From the NCBI GenBank assembly GCA_033439765.1, contig JAULSN010000001.1, positions 7,502,001-7,566,000 on the forward strand: a DNA stretch of 64,000 nt. The letters are read 5' to 3'. Every line of letters begins with the position of its first letter. Position 1 is the first letter of the stretch. Positions 11,783 to 24,049 of this stretch are shown here, piece by piece. The notes under the pieces are model-generated. The model was not told the origin of the DNA. It was given only the letters and a program-made list of their open reading frames with translations, and searched no databases. The position numbers and the translations under genes are program-made. The stretch comes from Lasiosphaeria ovina (taxonomy: Eukaryota; Ascomycota; Sordariomycetes; Sordariales; Lasiosphaeriaceae).

Positions 11783-12969
11783 TTACTGGATGCCCAGAGC
11801 TGTGTCCAACGTACTGTCGTGACGTGCAGTCGGTTCCATCATCGCAATGTGCCGCTCTGGTGTCCAGTCTGATCCGAAAATCTTATGAATATCCGACTTC
11901 CCCAAAATAAATATAACGCCAGCTTTGTCAGGGGAGCCGGGGAGGACCAAGAAATCGACAAGAACAGGGGGGTCTCGAGAAGGCCTTTGGTGACCGAACC
12001 ACATGTAGATGCAGGATTCGCCGATGGGGTTGAAGACGCCACCTTGAGGGTTCAGGGGCCTCACTGTCTTTCTCCTCGCGGGCTCGAAGCCGAAATGCTT
12101 AAGCGTGTCCTCCCACATAATCGAGAAATCATGGCGTAGTGAGAAAAACACGTTGTCGAGAGTGACGATGTGGTTGTAATTGGCAAGAAAGCTCGCATGT
12201 GTGACCACTTCCTTTTCGGGATTAATGATCGAAGTGACGCGCGGGTCTGCCTGCTTGTTCTGTCGCTTCAAAGACGCCGGCGCGGGCTCCTGCGGAGGAG
12301 AGAGCATGGTGTAATCACCCCAGGACTCGTCCCAGGGCTCGCCCGTCATATCCATGAGATCGCTAAACTCGCCAAAGAACTGCTGGTCATGAATGGGGTT
12401 GTCAAGCAAGCCGCCCTGTCCCGCCATAGCAGCAAGTTGTTGGTTCATAGACATGTCGTCTGCGGGATTGTCGGCTGCTTGTATGGTTAGCAAGGGTGTT
12501 GCTGTGGTGAATGGTTGTGCGAGGGCGAGAAGAGGACAAGGCCGACGTCGACCTGTCCAGGACAGGTCAAAGGGTATGTGGTTGGGAGCTCACTGGTATA
12601 AGAAGGGAACAGGGTTGCCGCGTCAGATGGCGAAAAAACATCAATGTGTTGAACCGCTTGCTGAATTACACGGTCCTCCTTGGCTTCGTCACGAGGAAGT
12701 ATCTGGACGAAATCGTTGCCGGTTCGATCTGGTCCTTTGGCGTTCTTCGGTCGACCACGGCGGCGCTTGGACTGCAAAGAATCCGACGAGCTGTCCAGGG
12801 AGCGGCGCCTCTTCTTAACAGAGGCTTGTTTGTAAATATTGTTCTCCGGCAGGGGTGCCGAGCTGTCTTGCTGGCTGTTGGTTGTCGGTGATGCAAAAGC
12901 CGGATTAGGAAAATCGGGAAGGAGGCCGTAGGGAGGGTGGTTCCTTTGTATTTCTCTGGATGGCTCCAT
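11783..12969 (-). CDS. Family A1: AT-hook plus degenerate retropepsin-like protein, 355 aa
   Basis: Model: complement(join(11783..12474, 12594..12969)). The intron has donor GTGAGC, branch GCTAAC and acceptor AAGCAG, phase 1; an acceptor 3 nt earlier also works. Residues 54-79 are basic with an AT-hook-like core RGRP (71-74), suggesting DNA binding in the nucleus. Residues about 150-190 are acidic (GEFSDLMDM, EPWDESWGDY). Residues about 226-326 resemble a retropepsin half: LDN at 231-233 where proteases have DTG, a mid-domain Pro/Gly loop (PLNPQGG), and FILGKSDI at 314-321 matching the ILG strand. With the Thr and Gly of the triad gone it is probably not a protease. It is divergent from B1. 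Fold assignment is by motif reading only. Confidence 0.65.
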
Positions 12970-15138
12970 GGTTCAAGAAGGTAGACGGCATCAACACTTG
13001 TAATATGCTTTTGTTTAAAGGGGGTAGGGCAAAGTTCCACGATGCAGAGAAACGAGGCGTGGCTTGGGGACCTCTGGGGGAAGAGAGGTAATTGTACCCT
13101 GAAATGCCATCTCGAATTTCAAATGAGACCAAGGAAGCCCATCGCCGCGGTTATGGGTTATGGCAATGCTTTTTGAAGGTGGTGGGAGGTGGTGCAGCGA
13201 AACGCGGCGATACCCTTGACTTAAGCAAGGTCCAAGGTGTGTAAGTGGGGAGCTAAGAGACAGGACAAAGTAGGATGTAGTGCAGTACGTACGGCAGTAC
13301 TAATACGGATGCAAGGTCCACACGTAGGTTCAAGCTGCTGCGGCACTGCACCAAGAGGAACCTCCCTTGAGGGTACGGTACCTCCCACCCGCTCTCCCAC
13401 GGTTTTGTTGTATGAGAGACGGGACGGGACTGGTCAGGAGCCGGATGGATCCCGGAGGACAAGGTTAAGGGATGCGAGGAGAAAAAAACAGCACCCTGGT
13501 CTGGCAACGACTGCGCGCCTTTACTGGAGCGTGACTTCGTCTCGGTCGGGAAATTTCAAACGGCATTTCAAGGTCGGACGCCAGAGGTAGGGGGAGCAGG
13601 CACTACCTGGGAAAGGCGAAAGGCGGAGGGGGGCGGTTGCGGTTCGGGTTCGGATGTGCTAGCTGCTGTCCGCACATTTGTGGCAGTCCAGAGTATGCCG
13701 TTGGCTGCTATTCGCTACCCAGTGCCCAGGCTTCAAACTTGTGAGCATCGATTTTTAGAGCTCCGGCCCATGCAAATTGGACAAGCCAGCAACGGCACGC
13801 GCACCAGATGCCATACCCACTGCAGAGCGCCGAGACCTGTCGCCGCTGCTAACACGATCCCGCGTCATGGTGCAAACCGATGTATGGAGTTGGCGCGCTA
13901 TTGCGAGAATGCTCGGATTTTTTTTTTTTGGTGGTCGGGTCCAAGACAGCTGATGCGTGGCCAGCAGCGAGGCGAGTGGCCGACAACTCGTGGCAAGTAG
14001 CCCTACCTATTGGCTCGGCCGAAGGCCTATCAGGAATCGGGCATCGTGCCAATCGCCAGGGGTCGTGACGGCATCTCGGATGTGGCTGAGTCGTTGCCTC
14101 ATCGTGAGGACCGAGCTGAGGACTGAGGCCGAACTCCTGTAGGAGTGCCTGGAACCTTGGGCAGACAAAAAAAGGGAAATTAGGAATGTTGGGAGACGGG
14201 CAACTTTTTTTGGGCTGTGTTGAAGAAGGCAAAAAAGTTGGGGGGATGCGGAGAGAAAAGGGAAACAAAGCCCTCATACAATATGGAATCGCCGCAGCCT
14301 TCTCAGGATCACTCGCGGGGACTGCCTTCGCCGCCAAGATATCCCCCCGAACCTGATTGGACAGAAACCTGACAGAAGGCCAAAAAGAGCAAAGTGCAAG
14401 CTCGTCAACAATGGCAATGGGAGCTCCTTCCTCCTCCACTTACAACAAGAGCCACCAACTGCAACAGTTACGATTACCCTCTAGCCTGGTCGGTGCGGCG
14501 AATTTTTGTTCGGTGAAGGTTAATGCAGGGCTACTAGGTTGAAGTCGCCCTTCCGCCTGCGGTGCCAAACTGTGACCGAAGAACGCACGACGCCCCGTTG
14601 CCCGGCCACAACCCGCAGCCTACTGCGGCTTGTAACCACTATCCGCGACAGGATGACCTTTGCTAGCCGTAGGCAAGCGCAGAGGACTACTTGACCGAGC
14701 TTCACCTTTACTCAGAACGATCATATGAAGGACTCGAGCAGCGATTTGTAAGGCTGACGACCTGAGCCGGGCCGCATCTGTTTGGTCAAAAATAGCAATG
14801 TAAATATTGGTGATGGTAAACCTTCAATTGCCGATGTCGCTGCCTATCTCATCTACGTAGTTGGCTCGTATGGGTTGAAAGCTGGGTTCTAAAAACAGCA
14901 AAAGATAGAGCCTCGTCCAAGATGGCTTGATCTTTTGACTTCAACGGTGGATATAAACCTTTCATGTTGCCAACGTTCTTGTCACAATCTATCTCCTTTA
15001 AACTCACACACTGCTAATCGGTTCATTACAAGTCAATACATTGCTACCAACTTGCTACCAGCTCACAAAGCTCGGAACATTCGTTAGGTAGTTTTTTATA
15101 CCAGACTCAGCAGCCTTTATATTGGTTTATCCTGGAAG
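12970..15138. other. Shared 5' region between divergent A1 and B1
   Basis: 2.2 kb between divergent genes, presumably holding both promoters. Open frames inside show no domain and no convincing splice links. A T run lies near 13918-13929. Confidence 0.5.
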
Positions 15139-15898
15139 ATGGATCCTGATCGCACCTCCATGTTAGATAGCACAGATGGTACGCCCATCGTCATTAAGCG
15201 TGAAGGATCACCAGATGGATTCTTAATGCGGGATGGGGTAAGTTCCACTTAACCTTCCAAACTCATATATCTCGAGACAATGTTCACTTGGGGTTTGCTG
15301 ACACGAAAGCAAGACTCCCAGCGCCAAAGTCCCAGCTCACACGACAATCTGGGTGTCGTCTATATCGGTTCCCGGGACGTCAGTACACATCAACCGCGTC
15401 CCCAACTGTCCGGTCCCTGCGTCCCAGGACAAGGCCAACAACTACAGACACAAAGTGCCAGACCATATGCGGGGAAGCGGGCCCGACACGCACTACATCT
15501 CGCTCGCGACTCTACGCTCTCTGATGCACGACATGAGCGGCGAGGGCTGGTTCAATTCGGGCAAGATTAGGTTTGTGGTTATCGAGTGGCACCTCAACGG
15601 CCAGAGCCAGCCGCCCGCCTTCAAGACGCGGCACACGGTGGTTGCCGCCGCCGATGTCGACGTTGACATGTTCGGCGGCGGCGGTTTGGTCTCCTTCGCC
15701 CAGGGCCTGGACTGGGCGTGGAAGCTTGTCGAGCACGTGAACGGGTTCAACCGGGTCCAGGAGGAGGCCGCGATCGCTGCTGCCAAGCAGGAGCTGGAGG
15801 ACGCCGCGGAGCGCAAGAGGCAGCAGCTGGTGCATATACAGAATGCCTGCTGCGCACTGATGGATCTGGCTAAGGGCCCTTGCGGCCGGCCGGCGATG

Positions 15899-15932
<34 letters not shown>

Positions 15933-16375
15933 CCGCCAATAACAAGAACAAGAACAACAACAGCAGCAGCAACAACACTAATAATGGTAATTATAATGTC
16001 CATACGTTTGCCCAGCAGCGTGCCGCTCGGCGGCAGCAGGCGGCGCTGCGTAGACGTGGGGGAGTCGCACGCCGGTGTGGCGGCGGCGGCGACGGCTGGT
16101 ACGAGCGACAGGAAGAAAAGGAGCGGCGGGCCATGGCGTACTCGCAGCGGCTCGTCGAGTTGTTCCGCGGGCAGGCCGAAGAGGAGTTCGCGGCCACTGG
16201 AGACACGAGCAAGCTCCTGCAGGCCAGAAGCATGTCGCAGATGGTGGCGACCCTTGAGTCTCGCCAGCAGCAGCGCGGGGGACGGAGGACTAATGGTACT
16301 GCTGCTGCTTCTGCGTCTGCGTCTGCTTCTGCTTCTGCTTCTGCTTCTCCATCTCGAGGCTGCCGTCAGCAATGA
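15139..16375 (+). CDS. Family B1: unrecognised protein with poly-Asn linker, 386 aa
   Basis: Model: join(15139..15237, 15314..16375). The 76-nt intron has donor GTAAGT, branch GCTGAC and acceptor GCAAG, phase 0. After a 33-residue leader comes a beta-rich domain (about 35-178; KIRFVVIEWHL, KTRHTVVAAADVDVD, FGGGGLVSFAQGLDWAWKL). Next are a charged helix (about 180-210), a poly-Asn/Ser/Gln linker (about 228-275) and a C-terminal helical motif, AEEEFAATGDTSKLLQA (about 321-337). B2 shares both the N-terminal domain (TTKHLLTLEGAAISFQGGF) and the C-terminal motif (AEELYRRSGNTQGLLDV), and has an intron at a matching place, which argues for common descent. I do not recognise the family and no enzyme motif is visible. 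Confidence 0.65.
15899..15931 (+). repeat. (AAC)n repeat encoding poly-Asn
   Basis: Eleven AAC units in the B1 linker, followed by imperfect AAC/AGC repeats to about 15985. The tract is expected to vary in length. Confidence 0.9.
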
Positions 16376-17242
16376 CACATGGCGGGCAAGGATGAGCTAG
16401 CCCCGGGATGCCATAACACCTCCGCCCGAATCTCTGTCTCGTAATCTCTCTCTCTATTGTTGACTTTTTTTTTCAAATTATAAGGAGGGGAAAAAAATTA
16501 CATATGTTCGTGTTATTGAAAGAAAATTGCTAGTTGGCGTAGATTGCAACCCTAACCCTCTCAGTCCGTGTAAGTGGCCGCCCGAAGTTCGGACATTGCA
16601 GATCGTAGGTGAGCAACAACCAAAGCACGCCGACGACACCGAGGGCGCGAATATTGACAGATGGAGCATCATTTCAAGGAAGGTACTTGCATTGTAAGAC
16701 TTGCTCGAAATGAATCATGACATCTTCTCCATTGATATGTTCTCACTGTACACTGATTATGGACAACTGTTTAGTGAGGACGAACGCCAGTCAGGATGTG
16801 ACGTCATCGCTAGTCTGACCATGTCACAACTCAACTGATACTCCAGAAAGCCTTCCGGGACCTGAAAATGACCAGCCCAATATGAACAATCTTTTTATAG
16901 TAACAGGAGTGGGCGCTCAATACAGCTTCATGTTGCCCACAGTTATTGGGGCGCAGAGGAAGGGTGAAGCGGCCCGGCTGGCAAAAAGAAAAACAGGAAT
17001 AAATACAACAGAAGAGTTACACCCCAAGTACCCGAGTCTCAAGGTAGGTTTGCGACACAGCAGAAGGCATCGACTGAGCGCAGTTCTAGCGTCACAGCTA
17101 GCCCTCGTCGTGCAACAAAGAAATCCATTGCTCATAGGGTACAGACTCCATTACACATGTGGCTACCCGTCAACCCCCTACCCATACCATTGTCCGAAAT
17201 TGACTTTGGCTACGAGTTAGCTCACATGCACCACGTTGCGGC
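16376..17242. other. Convergent 3' region between B1 and A2
   Basis: No gene seen. A short CCCTAA doublet at 16548-16559 resembles the telomere unit but is too short to mean much. Confidence 0.5.
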
Positions 17243-18322
17243 TTATTCTTGAATTGATGACGTACCAAAATACCCATCGTCCCAATCTGGTATCCCATTA
17301 TCATTATAATTATCCACGGGCATGTTGGCTACGTGGCCGGCATAACCGCCGCCGGGCCAAAGACCTGGATTGCCCTCGGCTTGTGGAGGGGGCACGACTG
17401 GTGGAACGTATTGCGACACGATTGCGGTGCTCTGATTGCTTGCAGAGATAACCAATGGCTCGTCGTATGGTGTCTCGGCAAGGGGCCACTGGTCGCCAAA
17501 AAAGAAGTCGATAAAAGGCTTTCCCAAAATCAGGGGCACCCCCAAGCTGACATCATCATCGTCCAGGATGGGAATCCGACAAAGCTTGAGAGGTACCTGC
17601 AGTTGCGGGACAGTAAAGTATAGAAACACGGCCCGGGTGGTCCTGATACGACCTAGCGGCGTCACAAAAGTTTGGATGTCGTCTCCGGATAACTCGTATG
17701 GATGCCAGCCCAAGACCTCGGCAGTCCTTGCCGGTATAAATAATCGAGGGAAGCGCGGAGAAATAATAGTGTTCGGTAGCTTCACAAAGTCACCGCCTGG
17801 TGTCATTATCTCGATATCCACTGCTAGTTCGTCATAGGCAAGATTATTGATATCAAATGGAGGAGGCACCCGGACTCTCCGTGATGGGCGGCCTCGTTGC
17901 ACAGACATCGTAGCGGATGTGGAGGCCTCGACAGACTTCGAAGTGTCTAAGTTGGCTTGTGCTGCTGATGAGACGCTTGGGGTAATTATGTTGTTGGGTT
18001 GTGGTTGCTCGTCCAGGTTCTCGGAAACAGGGTGCGAATCGACACGACAAAATTCCAGGCTTGAGTTTGCTTCGGGTCTCGGAGCGATTATGACTGGGCT
18101 TTCTGGCGGGTTACTACAGAGAAAGGTCAGCATCTTTTGCAGAAATCCAAAGGACGACGGAGTTGGCAACTGCGCTGTGTGTGTAAATACGCAAAGATGC
18201 GTCAACACTTACATTCGAGGTCTGTTGGGCGGCCGTCCGATGCGGTTTCCCCTCCCCCCTTTCCCTCCTGTCCTTCTCCTCGTCTTTACCGATCGGCCTT
18301 TTTCCCGTCGCTGCTTGTGCAT
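17243..18322 (-). CDS. Family A2: basic N-terminus plus degenerate retropepsin-like protein, 326 aa
   Basis: Model: complement(join(17243..18113, 18213..18322)). The 99-nt intron has donor GTAAGT, branch GCTGAC and acceptor CTGTAG, phase 2. The first exon encodes an Arg/Lys/Gly-rich stretch with a GRP core (about 29-31), and a second AT-hook-like core, RGRP, is at 110-113. The retropepsin-like domain spans about 130-245: FPRLFIPARTAEVLGW, then VTPLGRI (187-193), then an acidic turn DDDD and PLILGKPFIDFF (230-241). The DTG triad is absent. A simpler start at ATG 18133, inside the predicted intron, would give 296 aa, so the N-terminus is uncertain. A2 is divergent from B2. A regulatory or DNA-associated role is inferred from the basic motifs. 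Confidence 0.62.
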
Positions 18323-19797
18323 TCGGTACCACCACCAGTGCCCTATTGTGTTGTGTTGGGTCGGAGCTATACGGTGCTGTAGCTCGGCCTATATGCCGAC
18401 GTTTGGAGTCGGGAGGGAAGAAGAACTGTTCGGGGAGCTTGGGGTGGCAGCATCGTATTTTCTCTAGTTCTGTGTCTGGCGTGCCGGTCGTGCCGTACAA
18501 GCTCGCGGGATTCTTTGGTGGTTTAGGCGGTTTAGGCGTTGAAGGAAAACCGCAGGCGTCTGAGGCTGTGTCAAAGGTACGACCTAACGCGTAATCACGA
18601 GCACAAGCAGGCGTGGCCGGTAAATCGATTTGCAGACCCCCTCGTAGCCCCCCCAAGACTGGCGAGCAGGCGAAATTCGCTGGCGCGCAGAAAACGCGAA
18701 CTGTCGAGTTATCCCCAACGAGCTGGCAGAGAGACGTTTTTCACTCAACGTTTAAAAGCAAATAGATGACCTAGCTCGCTGGGCCGAGGATGCCAAACGT
18801 CGAGGCAGGCAAAATACAGGTGATTTGGCTATCTACTAGGAGATCGAAGGGAGCGAGCTCTTTTGATTCAAATGGGGTTTGTCCATGCGAATGCGAACCA
18901 TTGCCTTCCCCTAAGGTGGGAGAAGACAGGGGGTTTGAAGCCCAGGCCACTAGAAGGCGTCCAAACTTGACGGGTTCGCATCTCGTCGGTCAAGAATCTG
19001 TGTTTGGCTCCACGTCTGCCAGGTCACCTAACAACATCGTTTCTTGCTCGTCACATGTCTTCCCAACGTCGTGTGTCCTGGCAGGTCCTGGCGGGTCCAG
19101 GTGGCAGGTCTGGCTAAGCCGACAGAAGGAAAGGGGAAGATGGAAATGCAGGCCGCGTGGATAAAAGGCGCTCCCTCTCGCTCCCCTCGCGGGCGGGCTA
19201 TTGGTCAAAACTACGAAACCTTGCTTGAGCTGATGCAAGCTGTGAGGGCGCAGCCACGGCGCAAAAGTTAGGGTTGGGTCACACCTTCCCTCCCATGTGC
19301 CTCCCTCTGGGGACGGACCTTTGCTGAGGAGTCTCAGCTGAGGCCCCAAGGGGAAGGGGTAGCGTCAGCACCCCGCACTTGGCGGCCAAAGTCCTGAGAG
19401 CTGATTGCACGACTCGCCTAGGCGGCTTGCAGCATGCACCAAGAATTTACAAATGCCGAATCGGGAAGGCCCCAAGAGCAAGAAAATATCGACAGATCCA
19501 ACTCCTTCCGTGCCTCGAAATAAGAAGTGTCGAAATGATACGCTAGCTATTTCAGTTTGTCGCATTTACCGCAAGGCGCACGCAGCCTTGTCTCGTCGTC
19601 ACTCCGATCTTCCAGGCTGTGGGGGTGGCCTCTGGCTGAGACAGCTTTGGCTTTCTTTCATTCAAGACTTGCTAATATGCCCTTGGTCTTCGGGACCTTC
19701 CCTGGACCTACCTTCATCATTCTTTTTCCACCGATGAGACTATGTTATCACTTGAGACTTCTAAACTTGGACCTGCCTCTTGTAACACGACGACGCG
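18323..19797. other. Shared 5' region between divergent A2 and B2
   Basis: 1.5 kb presumably carrying both promoters. A minus-strand frame at about 18223-18560 reads Pro/Lys-rich but does not splice in phase to A2, so I left it out. Confidence 0.5.
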
Positions 19798-20814
19798 ATG
19801 CCTCGTAGTGCGTCGTTCAAGGCCGCCTCCAAAGCTGTTGGAAATGTCTCCAACACGGTAAGCTTTCACCCCCTTCCAGACCTCCCTCAGAGGGACCTCT
19901 CACTAAGCAAAATACAGCTCGGAGAAGCGGCCATAGTCATAACGGTCCAGAAGCTCTCCACGTATCCCGACGGGACAGGAACCGGCGGCGTCTTGGCCGG
20001 TCCCATGGAGAGCGACGTGAATGCGTCGAGCCATCGCCCGGATGGCATCCATACCATTGATGTCCATCTTGTGTCGCTACTCAGCGGCTATGACAAGAAA
20101 TCCCTTTACCCCTGGGCCAGAACTGGGAACTTCTTCATCGAAGCTGTCTGGGGCTTCCCGGGCCATAGCTACCCGGTCTGGACGACAAAACACCTTCTAA
20201 CGCTAGAAGGAGCGGCCATCAGCTTTCAGGGCGGGTTTGGATCCTTCACCAGATTGTTCGACCACGTCAAAGGTTTCCAGACCTCATCGGCTGCATCTTC
20301 CATCCCGAGAGCTCCATCCCGGCCAAGGTCGTATTTTCCCACTTACCAGGGCTCTCAGAAACTCCCTTTGCGAGACGCCGTCTACTCCGGGGACCTACGA
20401 CAAGCCAACGAGTGGAGCTGGCTTGAACCACGGCCTGAAAGCTACCGCTCTCTGAATTACGAGCCGTTGGACTCTCCACCTCCCATGTCCCCAACACCAA
20501 CGGACGACGACTCCTCGTGCTACAGCGAGTCTGTCTCCACGCCATTTGCGGATCTAGATGAGGACTATCTCAGCCCAGTCCCTTCTCGTTACTCGAATTC
20601 GAGACATACGTTTACCGGACCCAAATATTCCAGCGATGTTTGGACGGACCAGCAAGCCCAACAGCAGCTTCATGCTGAAACTCTGGAGCGGCAGAGGAAA
20701 GACGCCGAAGAGCTTTACCGGCGCAGTGGTAACACCCAAGGACTCTTGGACGTTGTGAACTCAGCTGCCCAATTCCGTGGAGCTTTTCACCCATCTGGAA
20801 TGCCGCTGTTTTAG
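19798..20814 (+). CDS. Family B2: unrecognised protein, 318 aa spliced
   Basis: Model: join(19798..19857, 19918..20814). The 60-nt intron (donor GTAAGC, branch CACTAAG, acceptor TACAG) is a multiple of three with no stop, so retention would give 338 aa. The N-terminal domain (GIHTIDVHLVSLLSGYD, GNFFIEAVWGF, TTKHLLTLEGAAISFQGGF, FDHVKGF) aligns in order with B1. The middle is Ser/Pro/Tyr-rich and disordered with an acidic patch (DDDSSCYSES). The C-terminus has ERQRKDAEELYRRSGNTQGL, the motif shared with B1 and B3. Convergent with A3, divergent from A2. Function unknown. Confidence 0.68.
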   Translation: MPRSASFKAASKAVGNVSNTVSFHPLPDLPQRDLSLSKIQLGEAAIVITVQKLSTYPDGTGTGGVLAGPMESDVNASSHRPDGIHTIDVHLVSLLSGYDKKSLYPWARTGNFFIEAVWGFPGHSYPVWTTKHLLTLEGAAISFQGGFGSFTRLFDHVKGFQTSSAASSIPRAPSRPRSYFPTYQGSQKLPLRDAVYSGDLRQANEWSWLEPRPESYRSLNYEPLDSPPPMSPTPTDDDSSCYSESVSTPFADLDEDYLSPVPSRYSNSRHTFTGPKYSSDVWTDQQAQQQLHAETLERQRKDAEELYRRSGNTQGLLDVVNSAAQFRGAFHPSGMPLF

Positions 20815-22653
20815 ACTGGTGCAAGCCGCATGTAACTGACGTCAACCGTCGTATCCTCTCAACTAGATTGGAAACACCCCCTTTTCCCGACCCACTATTG
20901 GCTTTCGGCCCCCTTTTGACAAGGACATGAGGTATAGTTTCTTTTGTCCCCTTTTCCCTTGTTTGTCTATGTATTATTTCTGGTTCGCATGTCGGTGATC
21001 GTTTCCGTTGGGGTTTTTTGGTACATGTTTGTGCGCAGGAAGGGACTCGCAGGGAGCATGTCGGAGAATAATATGTCGGAACTGCATGTATTCAGGTGAG
21101 CGCGAGTCTGTCGTCGAGTTTGCTTTTGTGAGCGACCCTGCTAGAGGAGTTTCATGTATAAAACAGTTTGGGGCGAGAGGAAATGTGTGCGCTGGAATAC
21201 ATGTATATTTTTAATAGGAGAGAGATGAAGCCGGGGATATGCCTCTCATGATTTCTATTTGCATCACGCCTTTTTCTTGCCCCTTTCGTAGGAAACTGGT
21301 AAACCGATCGAGGTTGTATCGCGCAAAGAGTGTATCAAGCTAGTTTTGATGGGCCAGTCCCTGGCGACCTACTACCGCGACAAGAGAAAAGAGATGGAGG
21401 GCTTGAGACAGGAAGAATCACCTTCTCCAAACCAGAATGTCGAGAGCGCTGACTTCTCCGAGCAGCGCAGGAGAAGTCGGGGCAGGTGAGGACAGAGTCG
21501 GAGAGAAGCATGGTGTTCGGATTATTGGCTAGGCAGGCAAGCTTATGACTCGGATCCCGGTGAGTCAGGCAGTTCTTGGAGAACAAAAGGGTAATTAATT
21601 ACTCCGTATTAGACAGAGCAGCAATAGCATCAGGACAACAGGAACAAAAGCAAAAGATGGTTCTTGCCCGCTACATTTATTTTCTTCCTTCCCTCTTCCC
21701 AAAATATATGAAACCAACCAACCTTCAAACAAAAATGAGGGGAGATAAGGAGAAACAAGGGCCTTTCCCAGAAAAGAGGGCACAAATGGAAACACTGCCA
21801 CTTTAGACCGCCCAATCATGTGCTGGCCAACCACGCGGCATGACGAGGATGTGAATGCCGGCAACCAGTCAACGATCCAATTATGATTTCCAATTCGGAA
21901 ATCCATTCATTCTTGTTGGTCTGGTCCACGTCAGCCGCTTGCGGGGAACCTATGCCTCTCTACCTGACTGGCGGCCTGATGTGCCATGCCATGTGAGCAT
22001 TGGTAGCGTGATTCCAGCCAATACTGGAGATATTGCCAGTTCGGGAGTCAAACTGACTCGACCGCCCAAGTGTGCGAAAATCGAACAAGGTGATTAAATT
22101 CAAGTAGGTAGGTGTATATTCCCATCACTGACTCATTGCCGAGTTTTAGGGCGTGAAGGTGGCTATTTCTATTCAAAAGGGGGAAAGAAACGGGGGCAAA
22201 TTGAAGGAATGGAGAGGAAAAGGTAAGAGAATAGAAGCCCATCGCAGAGAGTTTGTCCAAAGTAGACAAAGAAGATAAGGAAACCACATCCTGGCACTCT
22301 ACCCGCCCTTTACGTAGATCCCCATCTAATTCTAAAAAAATTTAAAAAAAACCGAAGTTGGAGGTTGTATAAAAGAGAACGCAGTCCTTGCGCATCTTGC
22401 CAGCTCGCTTTTCCGTCCTCCATCGACGACTAAAAAGAGGAAACCATCGTTGCAAGTTTCTGACCACGCGATTGCCTTGCAAGAGCTTGCTCGACATTGG
22501 CGCCGGGGAAATTATTCCTCCACGTTTTCGAGGACATTCCACATCGTACTGATATTGAAACGTCTGGAAGTTGCATCACCCCCGGCGCGATCAGACGAGG
22601 CGTCGTTGGTGAATTCAAGGGCCTGGAGATTTGATCCCAAGTTCGTCCGTATT
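20815..22653. other. Convergent 3' region between B2 and A3
   Basis: No gene supported. Frames are short on both strands and AT content is raised in the first part. Confidence 0.5.
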
Positions 22654-24049
22654 CTAGGAAAACTCGAAGTGATTCCAAGGGTCGCCCATTTCCGGGTCCG
22701 GGTTGACTGAGGAATGCGTGGCCGGGTAAGTGGATCCTTCTGGAGGTATAGCAGAACCAGTGTTGCTGCTCTGGCTGTTGAAGCTTGGATGAAAGATCTG
22801 GGCCTGTCGATCAGGGGGAGGGTGGGCTTGTTCCAGTGGGGCCCAATCAGTATGGCTTGTCCTGTTGTCTGTGACCCGTTAGCGTTCAAGCAAGACAAAC
22901 TGATCCCCACATTCGCGGGCTAGGCCGCTCCTGTTCAGCCGCAAATCGATACATCCCAACGTCGACTAAGCGAGCAACCCAAAAAGCACGTCGAGTTCAT
23001 ATTCTCAGGGGTGTCAGAGGCAATGGAAAACATTGCTTACCCCAGTTGTCCGAGAAGGACAGTCCCTCTGATGACCCAGACGCTCCCGGGGGCGCCTGAA
23101 TGTGCGGTGCGTTGGCCCAGCTGAAAGTTGCGCTCTTCCCCGGACCTTGTGAACTTGTGGCATTGCTTCCAACGTATAGCGGCTTCTGGGGCACGGCGTT
23201 GCCATCGAAAACGGATGTTACTGGCAAGTTTTCTTCGAAATCCGGATTCATTTCCAAGAACGGCTGGCCGAAATAGATGTCGATGTCCTCATACGGGAAG
23301 TCGTCATCCAAAACGTGAACTGTGTTCATCTTGGGCTCGACACCAAATCGCCGTTGTTTGACGATGAGCTCGGCATATCGCCGCAGGTTGATTCGGCCGA
23401 GAGGGGAGACAAGAAGCTGTATCGTTTTGCCGGGAGGAAGCTCGATCGGCTTAATATCCAGCCACGGGAGGCCTCTCGGGTGCACCACCGTGACGGGAAG
23501 ACGTTGGACGCAGACAGACTGAAAGGCATGATCCTCCCCATTCATACCTCTGAGGATGACTGGCGTGGCCCGGCCATATTTATCATTGTATTTCAGTCTT
23601 GATCTCCGGTAATCCCGCCTTATCTGCTTCCTCTCGGCCCAAGAATGATGCCGGACCTCCACTTGCGACGTAGAGCTCCCAGCCCGAGGTTGATTTCCGG
23701 AATGCATCCTGAAGCCTATGCTGGGGGCTATCTGCTCGTCCCATGCATTTGACAGAGAACCAGAGATGCTGGCATACGACTGATCTCCTCGTTGTCGTGG
23801 CGAGACCAACTGCGGGGCTGGGCCACTTGGAAGCATCGATCCGGATCCGGGACACAGACTCCGATTATTCTGTGGGCGTACCAGTCCCCCGACGTTGGGG
23901 TTGCCTAGCCACGGCTGGTTACCCTGTTGGTTACCCCGAGGTCTCGTCGGGTAGGGCGCGGTCCGGACTGGGGGGCGTAGAGTTGAGGGATTCGGCCGAT
24001 GTGTCCGGCGATCGTTCGATGCTTCCGATGGCGGCGAGAAATCAGACAT
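22654..24049 (-). CDS. Family A3: degenerate retropepsin-like protein, 407 aa
   Basis: Model: complement(join(22654..22868, 23041..24049)). The 172-nt intron has donor GTAAGC, branch GCTAAC and acceptor TCACAG, phase 1. The last exon was chosen by phase and gives a Gln/Pro/Ser-rich tail ending PWNHFEFS. Residues 1-130 are Pro/Ser/Gly-rich; 138-160 are basic (ERKQIRRDYRRSRLK). The retropepsin-like region is about 170-268: VQRLPVTVVHPRGLPWLDIK in place of the catalytic loop, LLVSPLGRI (212-220), VHVLDDD (245-250, acidic turn as in A2) and IYFGQPFLEM (258-267) for the ILG strand. No DTG, so catalysis is unlikely. A2 and A3 are the closest pair by eye. Divergent from B3. Confidence 0.65.

Noticed and set aside
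15512..16378. 288-codon antisense frame opposite B1
   Set aside because: Made of repeat-derived Leu/Val and Arg/Ser runs; B1 has splice signals and paralogues.
16548..16559. Two CCCTAA-like units
   Set aside because: Too short to be an interstitial telomere tract.
18223..18560. Pro/Lys-rich minus-strand frame as first exon of A2
   Set aside because: Joining it through the strong donor at 18212 gives an immediate TAA; the neighbouring frame with ATG 18322 fits the phase instead.
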